This document shows positions 55,473 through 64,000 of a stretch of 64,000 nt of DNA, in pieces. Source of the stretch: Roseiarcus sp049513815. GTDB lineage: Bacteria > Pseudomonadota > Alphaproteobacteria > Rhizobiales > Beijerinckiaceae. Positions within the stretch are counted from its first letter, which is position 1, and each line of letters begins with the position of its first letter. The stretch spans positions 17,263-81,262 of the forward strand of contig JBEKVR010000004.1 in assembly GCA_049513815.1 (NCBI GenBank). The letters are read 5' to 3'. The position numbers and the translations under genes were made by a program. A model generated the notes under the pieces. The model saw nothing but the letters and a program-made list of their open reading frames with translations, had not been told where the DNA came from and searched no databases.

Positions 55473-57065
55473 ATGGCCCTTGATCTCGCGCCGATCAGTC
55501 GCGCCCTCATCTCAGTTTCCGACAAGACCGGCCTCGTCGAATTGGGAAAGGCGCTGGAGGCGCGCGGGATCGAGCTCGTCTCGACCGGCGGCACCGCTAC
55601 GGCGCTGGCGAAGGCCGGCCTCAAGGTCGTCGACGTCGCTAAGCTGACCGGATTTCCCGAAATGATGGATGGTCGGCTGAAGACGCTACATCCGCGCGTC
55701 CACGGCGGCCTACTGGCGATCCGCGGCGAGCCCGCCCATCAGGCGGCGATGATCGCCAACGGCATCGCGCCGATCGATCTGCTGATCGTCAACCTCTATC
55801 CGTTCGAGGACGCGTTGCGTCGCGCGGCGCCGTTCGACGAGATGATCGAGAATATCGATATCGGCGGGCCGGCGATGATCCGCGCCGCCGCCAAGAATCA
55901 CGCCGACGTTGCGGTGGTCGTCGACGTCGCCGATTACGCGCGCCTGCTCGATGAAATGGCGGCTAACGGCGGCGCGACGCGCCACGCGTTCCGCCGCGCG
56001 CTGGCGCAGAAGGCGTTCGCGCGCACCGCCGCCTATGATTCGGCGATCTCCAACTGGTTCGCGCGCGAAATCGGCGAGACGGCGCCGGCCTGGCGCACAT
56101 TCGGCGGCAAGCTCGCCAGCGCTTTGCGCTACGGCGAGAACCCGCACCAGAGCGCCGCCTTCTACGTCGGCCCCGAATCGCGGCCCGGCGTCGCCACGGC
56201 CCGCCAGCTCCAAGGCAAGGAGCTCTCCTACAACAACCTCAACGACACCGACGCGGCCTTCGAGCTCGTCGCCGAGTTCGCGCCCGAGGAGTCGGCCGCC
56301 GCAGCGATCATCAAGCACGCCAACCCCTGCGGCGTCGCGGTCGGCGCGACTCTGCTCGAAGCCTACGAGAAGGCCCTGTCGTGCGATCCGGTCTCGGCGT
56401 ACGGCGGCGTCGTCGCGCTCAACCGCACGCTCGACGCGGCGGCGGCGCGCAAGATCGTCGAGATCTTCACCGAGGTCATCATCGCGCCGGCGGTTGACGA
56501 CGAGGCCTTGGCGATCATTGCGACGAAGAAGAACCTACGCCTGCTTGTCGCCGGCGGTCTGCCCGATCCGCGCGCGCCGACCGCGAGCGTGCGCTCAGTC
56601 GCCGGCGGCCTGCTGGTGCAGGACCGCGACGCGGGCGCGCTCGATCCCGCGACGCTCAAGGTCGTCACCAAGCGCGCGCCGACCGCGGCCGAACTCGCCG
56701 ATCTCGCCTTCGCCTGGCGCGTGTGCAAGCACGTCAAATCGAACGCGATCGTCTACGCGCGCGACGGCGTTACTGTCGGCGTCGGCGCTGGACAGATGTC
56801 GCGCGTCGACTCCGCGATGATCGCCGCGCGCAAGGCCGAAGACGCGGCGCGCGCTGCGGGACTGCCGGCCTCGCGGGCCAAGGGCTCGGTCGTCGCCTCG
56901 GACGCGTTTTTCCCCTTCTCCGACGGACTCGTCGCGGCGATCGAGGCGGGCGCGACCGCCGTCATCCAGCCCGGCGGTTCGATGCGGGACGCCGACGTCA
57001 TCGCCGCCGCCGACGCGGCCGGGATTGCGATGGTGTTCACTGGGATGCGCCACTTCCGCCATTGA
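55473..57065 (+). CDS. purH: Bifunctional AICAR transformylase/IMP cyclohydrolase
   Basis: This 530-aa protein catalyses the last two steps of IMP synthesis. The N-terminal MGS-like cyclohydrolase domain shows ALISVSDKTGL and ELVSTGGTATAL, with MMDGRLKTLHPRVHGG near residue 65. The transformylase domain shows YGENPHQSAAFY, KHANPCG and DPVSAYGG, the catalytic region for formyl transfer. The ATG at 55473 gives the normal family start; the frame extends upstream but without family similarity. It follows rsmB closely. Confidence 0.97.
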   Translation: MALDLAPISRALISVSDKTGLVELGKALEARGIELVSTGGTATALAKAGLKVVDVAKLTGFPEMMDGRLKTLHPRVHGGLLAIRGEPAHQAAMIANGIAPIDLLIVNLYPFEDALRRAAPFDEMIENIDIGGPAMIRAAAKNHADVAVVVDVADYARLLDEMAANGGATRHAFRRALAQKAFARTAAYDSAISNWFAREIGETAPAWRTFGGKLASALRYGENPHQSAAFYVGPESRPGVATARQLQGKELSYNNLNDTDAAFELVAEFAPEESAAAAIIKHANPCGVAVGATLLEAYEKALSCDPVSAYGGVVALNRTLDAAAARKIVEIFTEVIIAPAVDDEALAIIATKKNLRLLVAGGLPDPRAPTASVRSVAGGLLVQDRDAGALDPATLKVVTKRAPTAAELADLAFAWRVCKHVKSNAIVYARDGVTVGVGAGQMSRVDSAMIAARKAEDAARAAGLPASRAKGSVVASDAFFPFSDGLVAAIEAGATAVIQPGGSMRDADVIAAADAAGIAMVFTGMRHFRH

Positions 57066-57081
57066 GGGGCGCAAATACGAA

Positions 57082-57130
57082 GAAGAGCCGGAAAGCCGAG
57101 GGGACGGGACCCTACGGCGATCGGCTCTTC
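57082..57130. terminator. Possible terminator hairpin after purH
   Basis: gaagagccg (57082-57090) and cggctcttc (57122-57130) form a 9-bp inverted repeat enclosing about 30 nt, 17 bp past the purH stop. There is no clear U-tract, so the call is tentative. Confidence 0.3.
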
Positions 57131-57300
57131 CTCTGCCTTCGCGATGGAGCTGTGGATCCCTCGCTATTGCGGAAGCGGACGCTATGCGGGTCGACGCGCA
57201 GCGTGAATTGCGCATCTTGTCGCAGGTGATTCGCATGACGCGCGCTTGACGATTGTTACGACACTCTGTACCGCAGAGTTCTCTGGTATCGAGTCGCGCA

Positions 57301-58272
57301 ATGGCGCTTTGGCAAGTTCTCGCTTGGCCGCTGGCGGCGGTTGGCGTCGCGACGCTGGCGCTCGGGGCGATGCTTGCGCAGCCGGTCAAGTCGCCGCCGC
57401 CGCTCGAATCGATCGACGGCGGCGCAATGGCGATTCCACAGGACGGCAAACCAGAGTTGAGCCGATTCCAGGCTCGCGACGGCACGTGGCTCGCCTATCG
57501 GCTCTATCCCGCCGCCGACGGCGGCCGCGATCATTTGGCGATCGTCTATCACGGCTCCTCCGCCTCCTCGGACGCGATGAACGCGACCGCGCTCGCGCTG
57601 GCGAAAGCCAACTTTGTCGCGGTCGCCGTTGACACGCGCGGCCACGGCGCCTCGGGTTCGCGCGGCGACATCGCTTGCATTGGCCAGCTCGAGGGCGATC
57701 TCGCCGATCTTATCGCTCATCTGCGCGCCGACTACGCGACCGCGCGGCTGACGCTCGTCGGCCACTCGGCGGGCGGCGGCTTCGTCTTGCGCGCCGCCGC
57801 CGCGCCGGTCGGCGCGAGCTTCGACAGGTTTGTGCTGCTCGCGCCCTATCTCGGCTACCGCGCTCCGACCAACCGCCCGTCCGAAGGGAAGGGTCTGTGG
57901 GCTGCGCCCGATATTCCCCGCATCATCGCCTTGACGATCCTCGGCAGAATCGGCGTCGACTGGGCGCAGTCGCTGCCGGCGATCGCCTTCGCCAACCGTC
58001 CTGAGGCGGCGATGGCGACGACCTCGCGCTATTCATATCGTTTGCTGATCGACTACGGCCCGCCGCAGGACTGGCAGGGCGCCCTGCAAGGCGCGGCAAG
58101 CCGGATTGAATTGATCGCCGGCGAAAACGATGAGCTGATGGACGCCCCCGCCTACCAGAGCGCCGTCGCGCCGCTCGGCGTGCGGGTGACGTTGCTGCCG
58201 AGCGTCGACCATATGGGCGTCGTCTATCAACCGGCGGCGCTTGAGGCGATTGTGCAGGCGGCGCAGCGCTGA
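57301..58272 (+). CDS. Membrane-anchored alpha/beta hydrolase
   Basis: 323 aa from the ATG at 57301. An N-terminal hydrophobic stretch (VLAWPLAAVGVATLALGAML) acts as anchor or uncleaved signal. The hydrolase fold follows: the oxyanion strand IVYHGSSASSDAM, VDTRGHGASGSRG, nucleophile elbow VGHSAGGG near residue 165, acid region AGENDELMD and the histidine in SVDHMG. It belongs with lysophospholipase-like serine hydrolases. Substrate unknown. Confidence 0.85.
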   Translation: MALWQVLAWPLAAVGVATLALGAMLAQPVKSPPPLESIDGGAMAIPQDGKPELSRFQARDGTWLAYRLYPAADGGRDHLAIVYHGSSASSDAMNATALALAKANFVAVAVDTRGHGASGSRGDIACIGQLEGDLADLIAHLRADYATARLTLVGHSAGGGFVLRAAAAPVGASFDRFVLLAPYLGYRAPTNRPSEGKGLWAAPDIPRIIALTILGRIGVDWAQSLPAIAFANRPEAAMATTSRYSYRLLIDYGPPQDWQGALQGAASRIELIAGENDELMDAPAYQSAVAPLGVRVTLLPSVDHMGVVYQPAALEAIVQAAQR

Positions 58273-58288
58273 ACCTCAAGGAGCACGC

Positions 58289-58837
58289 ATGACAATGGAC
58301 GCAGAGCAGGCGGGCGCAATTCTCGCCGAGGTCGATTCGATCGTCGCCAAGGTCAGGCAGTCGCGCCTCTATCGCCTCACCGGGGCGCTGCTTGTCCTGT
58401 GGGGCGCCATCGTCATCGCGGCCGATCTCATCGGCTTCGTCTGGCCGCGCTGGTCGGTCTGGACCTGGGCGGCGGCCAACGCTCTCGGCGCGGCGGCGAG
58501 CTTCGCCATGCTGCGCGCCAGGCCCGATGTCCCGCGCCGCATGCCATGGCGCTTCCTCGCCGCCTTCGCGCTGTTTGTCGCCTTTGGCCTGCTGTGGAGC
58601 GTCGGCTTCGGCCGCTTCGGGCCGCGCGAGCTCGACGCGTTCTGGCCGACGCTGTTCCTGTTCGGTTACGCGCTCGCCGGCCTGTGGTTCGGGGCCGCCT
58701 TTGCCGCCCTCGGCTTGGCCTTGAGCGCGCTGGTGCTCGCCGGCTATCTGTGGTTGGGCGCATGGTTCGATCTCTGGCTCGCCGTCGTCAACGGCGGCGG
58801 CTTCATCCTGTGCGGCCTGTGGATGCGGCGGGCCTGA
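58289..58837 (+). CDS. Integral membrane protein of unknown function
   Basis: 182 aa from an ATG with AAGGAG seven bases upstream. After a short cytoplasmic helix there are five hydrophobic segments, for example LTGALLVLWGAIVIAADLIG and FLAAFALFVAFGLLWSVGFG. It is translated five bases before a small winged-helix regulator. That pairing suggests a membrane protein with its own regulator, as in other membrane/HTH two-gene units. Confidence 0.78.
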   Translation: MTMDAEQAGAILAEVDSIVAKVRQSRLYRLTGALLVLWGAIVIAADLIGFVWPRWSVWTWAAANALGAAASFAMLRARPDVPRRMPWRFLAAFALFVAFGLLWSVGFGRFGPRELDAFWPTLFLFGYALAGLWFGAAFAALGLALSALVLAGYLWLGAWFDLWLAVVNGGGFILCGLWMRRA

Positions 58838-58841
58838 GACG

Positions 58842-59138
58842 ATGGACGGGCTCGACGAAACGATTCATCAACCGGTGCGATTGCGACTGATGGCGGCCTT
58901 GACCGCGCTGCCGCCTTCCGCCGAGGGGCTCGATTTCGCGCGGCTGAAATCGCTGACCGGCGCGACCGACGGGAACCTCGGCGCCCACATCGATCATCTC
59001 GCGCGCGTCGGCTACGTCGAGGTCGCCAAGGCGTTCGTCGGCAAGCGGCCGCGCACGACGGTCAAGGCGAGCCGGGCCGGACGCGCCGCCTTCGCCCGCC
59101 ACGTCGCCTTCCTCAAGGGGATCATCGCCGGCGCCTGA
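58842..59138 (+). CDS. Winged-helix transcriptional regulator (HTH_27-like)
   Basis: This 98-aa single-domain protein has the pattern RLRLMAALTALPPSAEGLDF, FARLKSLTGATDGNLGAHID (recognition helix) and GYVEVAKAFVGKRPRTTVKA (wing). It matches small stand-alone winged-helix regulators of the MarR/ArsR superfamily that pair with a membrane protein gene. It starts 5 bp after that gene. Confidence 0.87.
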   Translation: MDGLDETIHQPVRLRLMAALTALPPSAEGLDFARLKSLTGATDGNLGAHIDHLARVGYVEVAKAFVGKRPRTTVKASRAGRAAFARHVAFLKGIIAGA

Positions 59139-59227
59139 GCGAGAGCGACCTGCACTTCCCCGTCGGCAAGCGTCGCCGTTCCTGATATGAGCGCTAGCCT
59201 CAGCCTTCGCCAGGACAGGAGCCGACG

Positions 59228-60430
59228 ATGTCCGACGCCTTTCTGTCCCATCTGCGTTCGACGCTCGCCGAGATCGAAGCCGCCGGGCTGACCAAGCGCG
59301 AGCGGCTGATCGCCGGACCGCAGGGGGCGCGCATCAAGGTCTTGAACAACGGCGCGACGCGCGAGACGCTCAACCTCTGCGCCAACAATTATCTCGGCCT
59401 CGCCGATCACCCGGACGTGATCGCCGCCGCCAAGGCGGCGCTCGACGAATTTGGCTTCGGCATGGCTTCGGTGCGCTTCATCTGCGGCGCGCAGACCTTG
59501 CACCGCGAACTCGAGTTGGCGATCGCGCGGCATCTCGGCAAGGACGACGCGATCCTTTTCGCCGCCTGTTTCGACGCCAACGGCGGCGTGTTCGAGCCGC
59601 TGCTCACTGAGGCCGACGCGATCATTTCCGATTCGCTCAACCACGCTTCGATCATCGACGGCGTGCGGCTCAGCAAAGCCCGGCGCTACCGCTACGCCAC
59701 GTCGGATATGAACGCGCTCGAGGATGCGTTGAAGCAGGCCGACGCCGACGGCGCGCGGTTCAAGCTCGTCGCCACCGATGGCGTGTTCTCGATGGACGGC
59801 GCCGTCGCCAAGCTGCCCGAAATCTGCGCGCTCGCCGAACGCTATGGCGCGCTGGTGCTGGTCGACGATTGCCACGCGACCGGCCATCTCGGCGACAAAG
59901 GGCGCGGCACGCCGGCGTTGACCGGCGCGGGAGACCGCGTCGACATCGTCACCGGCACTTTCGGCAAGACGCTTGGCGGCGGCATGGGCGGCTTTGTCGC
60001 CGCGGCGCAGCCAGTCGTCGATCTGCTGCGCCAGCGCGCGCGGCCTTATCTCTTTTCCAACAGCCTCGCGCCGCCGGTCGCCGCCGGTTCGCTGAAGGCG
60101 CTCGAGATCGCGATTCGCTCCGACGACCGCCGCGCCCGCCTGCAATCGCACGCGCGCCGCTTTCGCGCCGGCCTCGACAAGGCGGGCTTCACGCTGCTGC
60201 CGGGCGAAACGCCGATCATTCCGGTGATGCTCGGCGAAGCGCGGCTGGCGCAGGAACTCGCGCAGGCGCTCGACGCGCGCGGCGTCTATGTCGCGGGCTT
60301 TTTCTTCCCCGTCGTGCCGAAGGGCGCGGCGCGCATCCGCACCCAGATGTCGGCGGCGCTGAGCGAGACGGACGTCGACTTCGCCGTCGCCGCCTTCGCC
60401 GACGCCGGCAAGGCGGTCGGAATTCTCTAG
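59228..60430 (+). CDS. kbl: 2-amino-3-ketobutyrate CoA ligase (glycine C-acetyltransferase)
   Basis: A 400-aa PLP enzyme of the alpha-oxoamine synthase family. It converts 2-amino-3-ketobutyrate and CoA to glycine and acetyl-CoA. Visible motifs are NLCANNYLGLADHP near the start, FDANGGVFEPLL, DDCHATGHLGDKGRG (PLP-binding Asp/His) and TFGKTLGGGMGGF with the Schiff-base lysine near residue 244. It is followed after 17 bp by tdh, which makes its substrate. Confidence 0.96.
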   Translation: MSDAFLSHLRSTLAEIEAAGLTKRERLIAGPQGARIKVLNNGATRETLNLCANNYLGLADHPDVIAAAKAALDEFGFGMASVRFICGAQTLHRELELAIARHLGKDDAILFAACFDANGGVFEPLLTEADAIISDSLNHASIIDGVRLSKARRYRYATSDMNALEDALKQADADGARFKLVATDGVFSMDGAVAKLPEICALAERYGALVLVDDCHATGHLGDKGRGTPALTGAGDRVDIVTGTFGKTLGGGMGGFVAAAQPVVDLLRQRARPYLFSNSLAPPVAAGSLKALEIAIRSDDRRARLQSHARRFRAGLDKAGFTLLPGETPIIPVMLGEARLAQELAQALDARGVYVAGFFFPVVPKGAARIRTQMSAALSETDVDFAVAAFADAGKAVGIL

Positions 60431-60447
60431 AATCCGGAGACGAGCCG

Positions 60448-61491
60448 ATGAAGGCGTTGGTCAAGGAACAGGCGGCGCCGGGCCTGTGGATGCGCGAAAT
60501 TCCGAGGCCCGAGATCGGTCCGGACGACGTGCTGGTCGAAGTCCACAAGACCGGCATCTGCGGCACCGACATCCATATCTTCAACTGGGACGAGTGGGCG
60601 CAGAAGACGATCCCGACGCCGATGACGATCGGCCACGAATATTCCGGCGACATCGTCGCGCTCGGCGCCAATGTGCGCCGCTTGCAGATCGGTCAGCGCG
60701 TGTCGGGCGAGGGCCATGTCATCGGCATGGGCAGCCGCGCCGCGCGTGGCGGCCGCTATCATCTCGATCCGGAGACGCGCGGCATCGGCGTCAACATTCC
60801 CGGCGCCTTCGCCGAATTCGTGCGGGTTCCGGCGTTCAACATCGTGCCGCTGCCCGACGACGTCGACGACGAACTCGGCGCGATCCTCGATCCGCTCGGC
60901 AACGCCGTCCACACCGCGCTGTCGTTCGATCTGGTCGGCGAGGACGTGCTGGTCACCGGCGCCGGGCCGATCGGCATTATGGCGGCGGCGGTGGCGCGCC
61001 ATGTCGGCGCTCGCCACGTCGTCATCACCGACATCAATCCGCGCCGCCTCGCGCTCGCGGCTGAAGTCGCCGACGTCACGCCTGTCGACGTGTCGCGACA
61101 GGACCTGCGCGCGGTCATTGGCGCGCTCAAGATGGCGGAGGGCTTCGACGTCGGCCTCGAGATGAGCGGCGCGCCGGCCGCCTTCGATCAGTTGTTCGAT
61201 TCGGTCGTCACCGGCGGCCGCATCGCGCTGCTCGGCCTGCCGTCCAAGCCGACCCTGGTCGACTGGAACAAGGTCATCTTCAAGCAGCTCACCATCAAGG
61301 GGATCTATGGGCGCGAGATGTTCGAGACCTGGCACAAGATGATCGCGATGCTGCAGAGCGGCCTCGACGTGCGCAAGGTCATCACCCATCGGCTGCCCGC
61401 CGCCGACTTTCTTTCCGGCTTCGAGACAATGCGGCGCGGCGAGTGCGGCAAGATCGTGCTCGACTGGTCGAACGTCGGCGGCGCCGGCTAA
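60448..61491 (+). CDS. tdh: L-threonine 3-dehydrogenase
   Basis: A 347-aa zinc-dependent MDR oxidoreductase. It oxidises L-threonine to 2-amino-3-ketobutyrate with NAD. Catalytic zinc ligand regions are HKTGICGTDIHIF near residue 38 and IGHEYSGD near 63; the Rossmann motif is VLVTGAGPIGIMAAAV near 167. In the E. coli enzyme a lobe near residues 95-110 holds four structural-zinc cysteines. Here the same segment reads GMGSRAARGGRYHLD and has none of them. The ATG at 60448 is preceded by CGGAGACGAG. It forms an operon with kbl. Confidence 0.95.
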   Translation: MKALVKEQAAPGLWMREIPRPEIGPDDVLVEVHKTGICGTDIHIFNWDEWAQKTIPTPMTIGHEYSGDIVALGANVRRLQIGQRVSGEGHVIGMGSRAARGGRYHLDPETRGIGVNIPGAFAEFVRVPAFNIVPLPDDVDDELGAILDPLGNAVHTALSFDLVGEDVLVTGAGPIGIMAAAVARHVGARHVVITDINPRRLALAAEVADVTPVDVSRQDLRAVIGALKMAEGFDVGLEMSGAPAAFDQLFDSVVTGGRIALLGLPSKPTLVDWNKVIFKQLTIKGIYGREMFETWHKMIAMLQSGLDVRKVITHRLPAADFLSGFETMRRGECGKIVLDWSNVGGAG

Positions 61492-61505
61492 GGGGCGCGC
61501 GACTC

Positions 61506-61979
61506 GTGGCGGCAGCTCGGATTCGACCGCTGACGACCGGCGACGCCGTGGCTGTCGCGGAGCTCATCCGCGAAGCCTTCGCCGCGCAAAGCCGCGCGAC
61601 CGATCCGCCGTCTGGGGCGCTCGGCGAAACGGCGGCGAGCGTCGCCGCCAAGCTGGCCGAGGGCGGCGGCGCCGGCGCGGAAGTCGCCGGCGCGTTGGTC
61701 GGCGTCGTGCTGTGGGCGGAGCAGGACGGCGCGCTCTATATCGGCCGAGTCTCGGTGGCGCCGGGCTGGCGCGGGCAGGGCATCGCGCGCGCCCTGCTGG
61801 CGGCGGGCGAAGCGGAAGCGCGCCGGCGCGGCCTCAAACGGATGACGTTGCGGGTGCGGCTCGCGCTCGAGGAAAACCAGCGGCTGTTCGCCGGCTTTGG
61901 CTTCGCGCCGGTCGGGCAGGGCGCCCATTCGGGCTATCGCGAGCCGACGTTCCTGGTGATGGAGAAGCGGCTCGCGTGA
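61506..61979 (+). CDS. GNAT-family N-acetyltransferase
   Basis: 157 aa from a GTG at 61506, 14 bp after tdh. The GNAT core is clear: VAPGWRGQGIARALLAAGEA (acetyl-CoA pyrophosphate loop) near residues 83-102, then LKRMTLRVRLALEENQRLF. The acceptor substrate cannot be predicted. It may be the third gene of the kbl-tdh operon. Confidence 0.88.
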   Translation: MAAARIRPLTTGDAVAVAELIREAFAAQSRATDPPSGALGETAASVAAKLAEGGGAGAEVAGALVGVVLWAEQDGALYIGRVSVAPGWRGQGIARALLAAGEAEARRRGLKRMTLRVRLALEENQRLFAGFGFAPVGQGAHSGYREPTFLVMEKRLA

Positions 61980-61991
61980 GCCGCCGTTTCG

Positions 61992-63299
61992 CTATTGCGC
62001 GCGCAGCGGCGAATCCGCCATCGCCTGCGGTCCGCGCGCATCGAGCGCGGCGCTGCGCTTGGGCGGCAAGGGCGCGTCGGTCGGGATCGGCTGCGTCGGC
62101 TCGAACACCTTGATCTGGGGCTGCTGCGCTTCGCTTCCGCCGAGGCCGAAGAAGGATTTGACCCCGCCGCCGTTGAGAAAGCCGAACGGCGAAGCGCTGG
62201 TCGTATTGGCGGCGGTCTGAACGGGCGCGGCGGCGGGCGGCGCGCTTGCGGCGGCCGGCGCTGCCGCGGGGACGTCGGCGGCAGCCGCAACTTTCACAAC
62301 TGGCGGCAGTGGTTTGCCCGAATTGTCGAGCGTGATCACGGTCGGGCCGGCGGCTAGCGCCTCCGGCGCGCTCGGGTCCAAATCCTCTCTGCCGGAGAAG
62401 GCGGCGTTCTGGCCGCCGTCCTGATAGACGATCTTGACCGGCTTGACGCCCTGGGCGACCAGCGTCGCCACCGCCGCGTCGTCGCTCGTTTCCTTCTCGG
62501 CGACCGCCGCCTCGACCTGATCGTCGCGCTGCAAGTTGGCCGGGCAGGGGGCGCTGGCGTCGACGTCTTGCTCGGAATGCGCGCCGAAAACGTAGTGCTT
62601 GCCGCACACCAGCACTTCCGGCTCGGTCTTCGTCACCTCGAAATGGTCGGCGCCGTTCTTGATCTCTTTCCAGAATGCGATGTTGGGGTCGAGCCGGTGC
62701 TTGGCCAGGTTTTCCACGGTCATGTGGAACGGGAACGACTGCATCTGGATCGCCCGCTCGCCGCCGTTGAAGGCTTCACGGGCGATCGCGTAGATCTCGG
62801 CGATCTGCGCGTCGGTCATCGAATAGCAACCGGCTGACGAGCAGATGCCGTGGACCATGATGTCGCCGCCGGTTCGTCCGTAGGCGCGGTCATAGGCGTT
62901 GGGATAGCCGACGTTGAACGACAGATAGTAATGGGAGTTCGGATTCATCTGGCCGGGGGCGATGGTGTAGAAGCCCTCCGGCACCTGGTGGTCGCCCTCG
63001 CGCAGCTTCGGCCCGAGCTGGCCCGACCAGCGGCACATCGGATAGGTCCTGAGCAGCGCGTACTGGCCGTCGCCCTTCATCTTCCAGATTTCGAGCTCGG
63101 CTTCCTGCTTATAGGTGCGGATCAGCACCGGCGCCGACGGCGTCGTGCCGATTTTGTCCATCAGCGCCAAGGTCTCGTTGGGAATTGGCCGCAGCGAACG
63201 CCCGGAGTCCGCTTCGAGCGCGTCCTGGCATCCCGCCGCGAGCGCGCCCGCCGCCACGGCAAGCCCGACCGCGAACAACCGCGTCCGCCAATCGTACAA
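61992..63299 (-). CDS. YafK-type L,D-transpeptidase lipoprotein-like
   Basis: A 435-aa protein with a signal/lipobox start (VAAGALAAGCQ, Cys about residue 24). Residues about 60-250 form a YkuD-like domain of the YafK/DpaA type, with the diagnostic MVHGICSSAGCYSMTD near residues 148-163 containing the catalytic cysteine. About 150 C-terminal residues are Ala/Pro-rich and low-complexity. Family members cut or form peptidoglycan-lipoprotein links. It converges with the GNAT gene, 12 bp apart. Confidence 0.9.
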   Translation of the reverse strand: MYDWRTRLFAVGLAVAAGALAAGCQDALEADSGRSLRPIPNETLALMDKIGTTPSAPVLIRTYKQEAELEIWKMKGDGQYALLRTYPMCRWSGQLGPKLREGDHQVPEGFYTIAPGQMNPNSHYYLSFNVGYPNAYDRAYGRTGGDIMVHGICSSAGCYSMTDAQIAEIYAIAREAFNGGERAIQMQSFPFHMTVENLAKHRLDPNIAFWKEIKNGADHFEVTKTEPEVLVCGKHYVFGAHSEQDVDASAPCPANLQRDDQVEAAVAEKETSDDAAVATLVAQGVKPVKIVYQDGGQNAAFSGREDLDPSAPEALAAGPTVITLDNSGKPLPPVVKVAAAADVPAAAPAAASAPPAAAPVQTAANTTSASPFGFLNGGGVKSFFGLGGSEAQQPQIKVFEPTQPIPTDAPLPPKRSAALDARGPQAMADSPLRAQ

Positions 63300-63951
63300 T
63301 TCATCATTCCTTTCAGGCTGTTGCGGCTTACCCGATTGGAGGCCGGAAGTCCATGGACGGGATTAGGCTCGCGTAACCTTGCCAAGCCCTTAACCCGCGG
63401 CGGCGCGGCCGTTTAGAGCATTTTGCGTTTGGATTGACGCACCCTCCGCCGTCGTCGCGAACGACGGCGGCGCGATCCAGGCCAAGGGCGGTCGCGGTTC
63501 GGCGTGAACGCGTCACGCTCTGACCTTTCCAAGCCTGAGCCAAACATTTCCAAATCTGGGGCTCCGTTCGCCAAATATTTCCAAAGATTCCTTTGGCCGT
63601 TTTGAGTGAAATCAGAGGCTTGCACGGGGGAAAAGGCAATTTCCGCCTTTCTCCAAACTTTTGCCGACGCCGTCCGAAAGCCCCGGCTCGGCGGGGCGCC
63701 ACGATGCGAATGTCGCAGGACGCACGATCATGAAATCAGCCTACCATGAATTCGGATTTTCGGAAATAGCAACGCGCGGCTTCCGTGCGGGCGAAGGGCC
63801 GCCGGCGCTTCGCGGTCCTCGACGCCGGCGCGTTCTGGGCCATCCTTCGAGGCCCCCTGGCGCGAGGGCGCCTCAGAAGCTGTGACTTTTTTCTTTCGTG
63901 GGGGCGTTTTGACTGATTCACTTTGCTTGGGGGCAGCGAAGGGGATGAGTC
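63300..63951. other. Gene-free region with a perfect hairpin
   Basis: The 652-bp stretch has no frame with convincing coding pattern. It holds the promoter region of the YafK-like gene. It also holds a perfect 10-bp inverted repeat with a 5-nt loop at 63446-63470 (ccgccgtcgt/acgacggcgg), without a U-tract. Near it is an AT-richer block resembling dispersed intergenic repeats of Rhizobiales; I cannot verify that here. Confidence 0.5.
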
Positions 63952-64000
63952 GTGGCGGACCTTTTCGAAGATGTGGGCGATGAGGGCGGCGGGGCGGGGC
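63952..64000 (+). CDS. Start of a gene cut by the right window edge
   Basis: A GTG preceded by GAAGGGGATGA opens a frame MADLFEDVGDEGGGAG that runs off the window. The MADLF start recalls the RarA/MgsA replication-associated ATPase of alphaproteobacteria, but 16 residues are too few to name it. Confidence 0.4.
   Translation, partial: MADLFEDVGDEGGGAG

Noticed and set aside
59012..60151. 379-codon minus-strand frame opposite kbl
   Set aside because: Antisense shadow of an intact PLP enzyme gene; no start signal and Arg-rich composition.
1..64000. CRISPR array or cas genes
   Set aside because: No regularly spaced 25-40 bp repeats with unique spacers were seen; the 10-bp array at 36591 has no spacers.

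Overview
The window looks like a chromosomal stretch of a high-GC alphaproteobacterium of the order Hyphomicrobiales (Rhizobiales). The evidence is the ordinary housekeeping content at 48-64 kb: a 16-stranded-type rhizobial porin, purH, rsmB, an intracellular PHA depolymerase, kbl-tdh, an SDHAF4/DUF1674 protein and a YafK-type L,D-transpeptidase. The porin and the PHA gene would suit a Beijerinckiaceae/Methylocystaceae-like host, but the genus cannot be fixed from this sequence.

Region 1 (1-25.75 kb) is a defence island. A leftward AddB-like nuclease / AddA-like helicase pair, cut by the window edge, is divergent from a rightward operon. That operon holds a WYL-domain regulator, type I restriction-modification genes hsdR-hsdM-hsdS, an AAA ATPase (DUF3696-like) and a PLD-like protein, joined by overlapping stop/start codons. 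Next come an 1137-aa protein and a 2017-aa DEAD/DUF1998 helicase whose pairing matches a type III Druantia system (druH, druE). The convergent PLD-like gene after them carries an in-frame amber codon near its 5' end.

Region 2 (25.75-41 kb) is the backbone of a mobilizable element: a DEDDh exonuclease, a AAA+ ATPase, several uncharacterised genes, a 1518-aa MobA/MobL (MobQ) relaxase with an internal 471-bp duplication, and a coupled StbA-like/StbB-like gene pair. An array of eight helically phased 10-bp repeats and a start-codon-abutting hairpin precede the pair. An AT-rich gene with a ParB/sulfiredoxin-like segment is inserted as cargo. No type IV secretion genes are present.

Region 3 (41.3-47.9 kb) holds tex, which has host-like composition, then a DUF488 / unknown / HNH-nuclease cluster, then a small-protein / excisionase-like / tyrosine-recombinase operon that ends 61 bp from the 3' end of tRNA-Gly(TCC). 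This is the classic arrangement of an island integrated in a tRNA gene. The other attachment site was not found in the window.

The most distinctive signal is a short motif, TYCCCAATTAG. It occurs four times between 35.5 and 46.1 kb (relaxase, StbA-like gene, the leader ORF before the gene at 40569, and the integrase operon). Each copy lies 67-69 bp upstream of a start codon. It ties both sides of tex into one regulatory unit, or into two related elements.

Region 4 (47.9-64 kb) is ordinary chromosome: porin, ABC-2 exporter, phaZ, L,D-transpeptidases, rsmB, purH, a hydrolase, a membrane protein/regulator pair, the threonine-to-glycine pathway (kbl-tdh), a GNAT acetyltransferase and the start of a further gene at the right edge.
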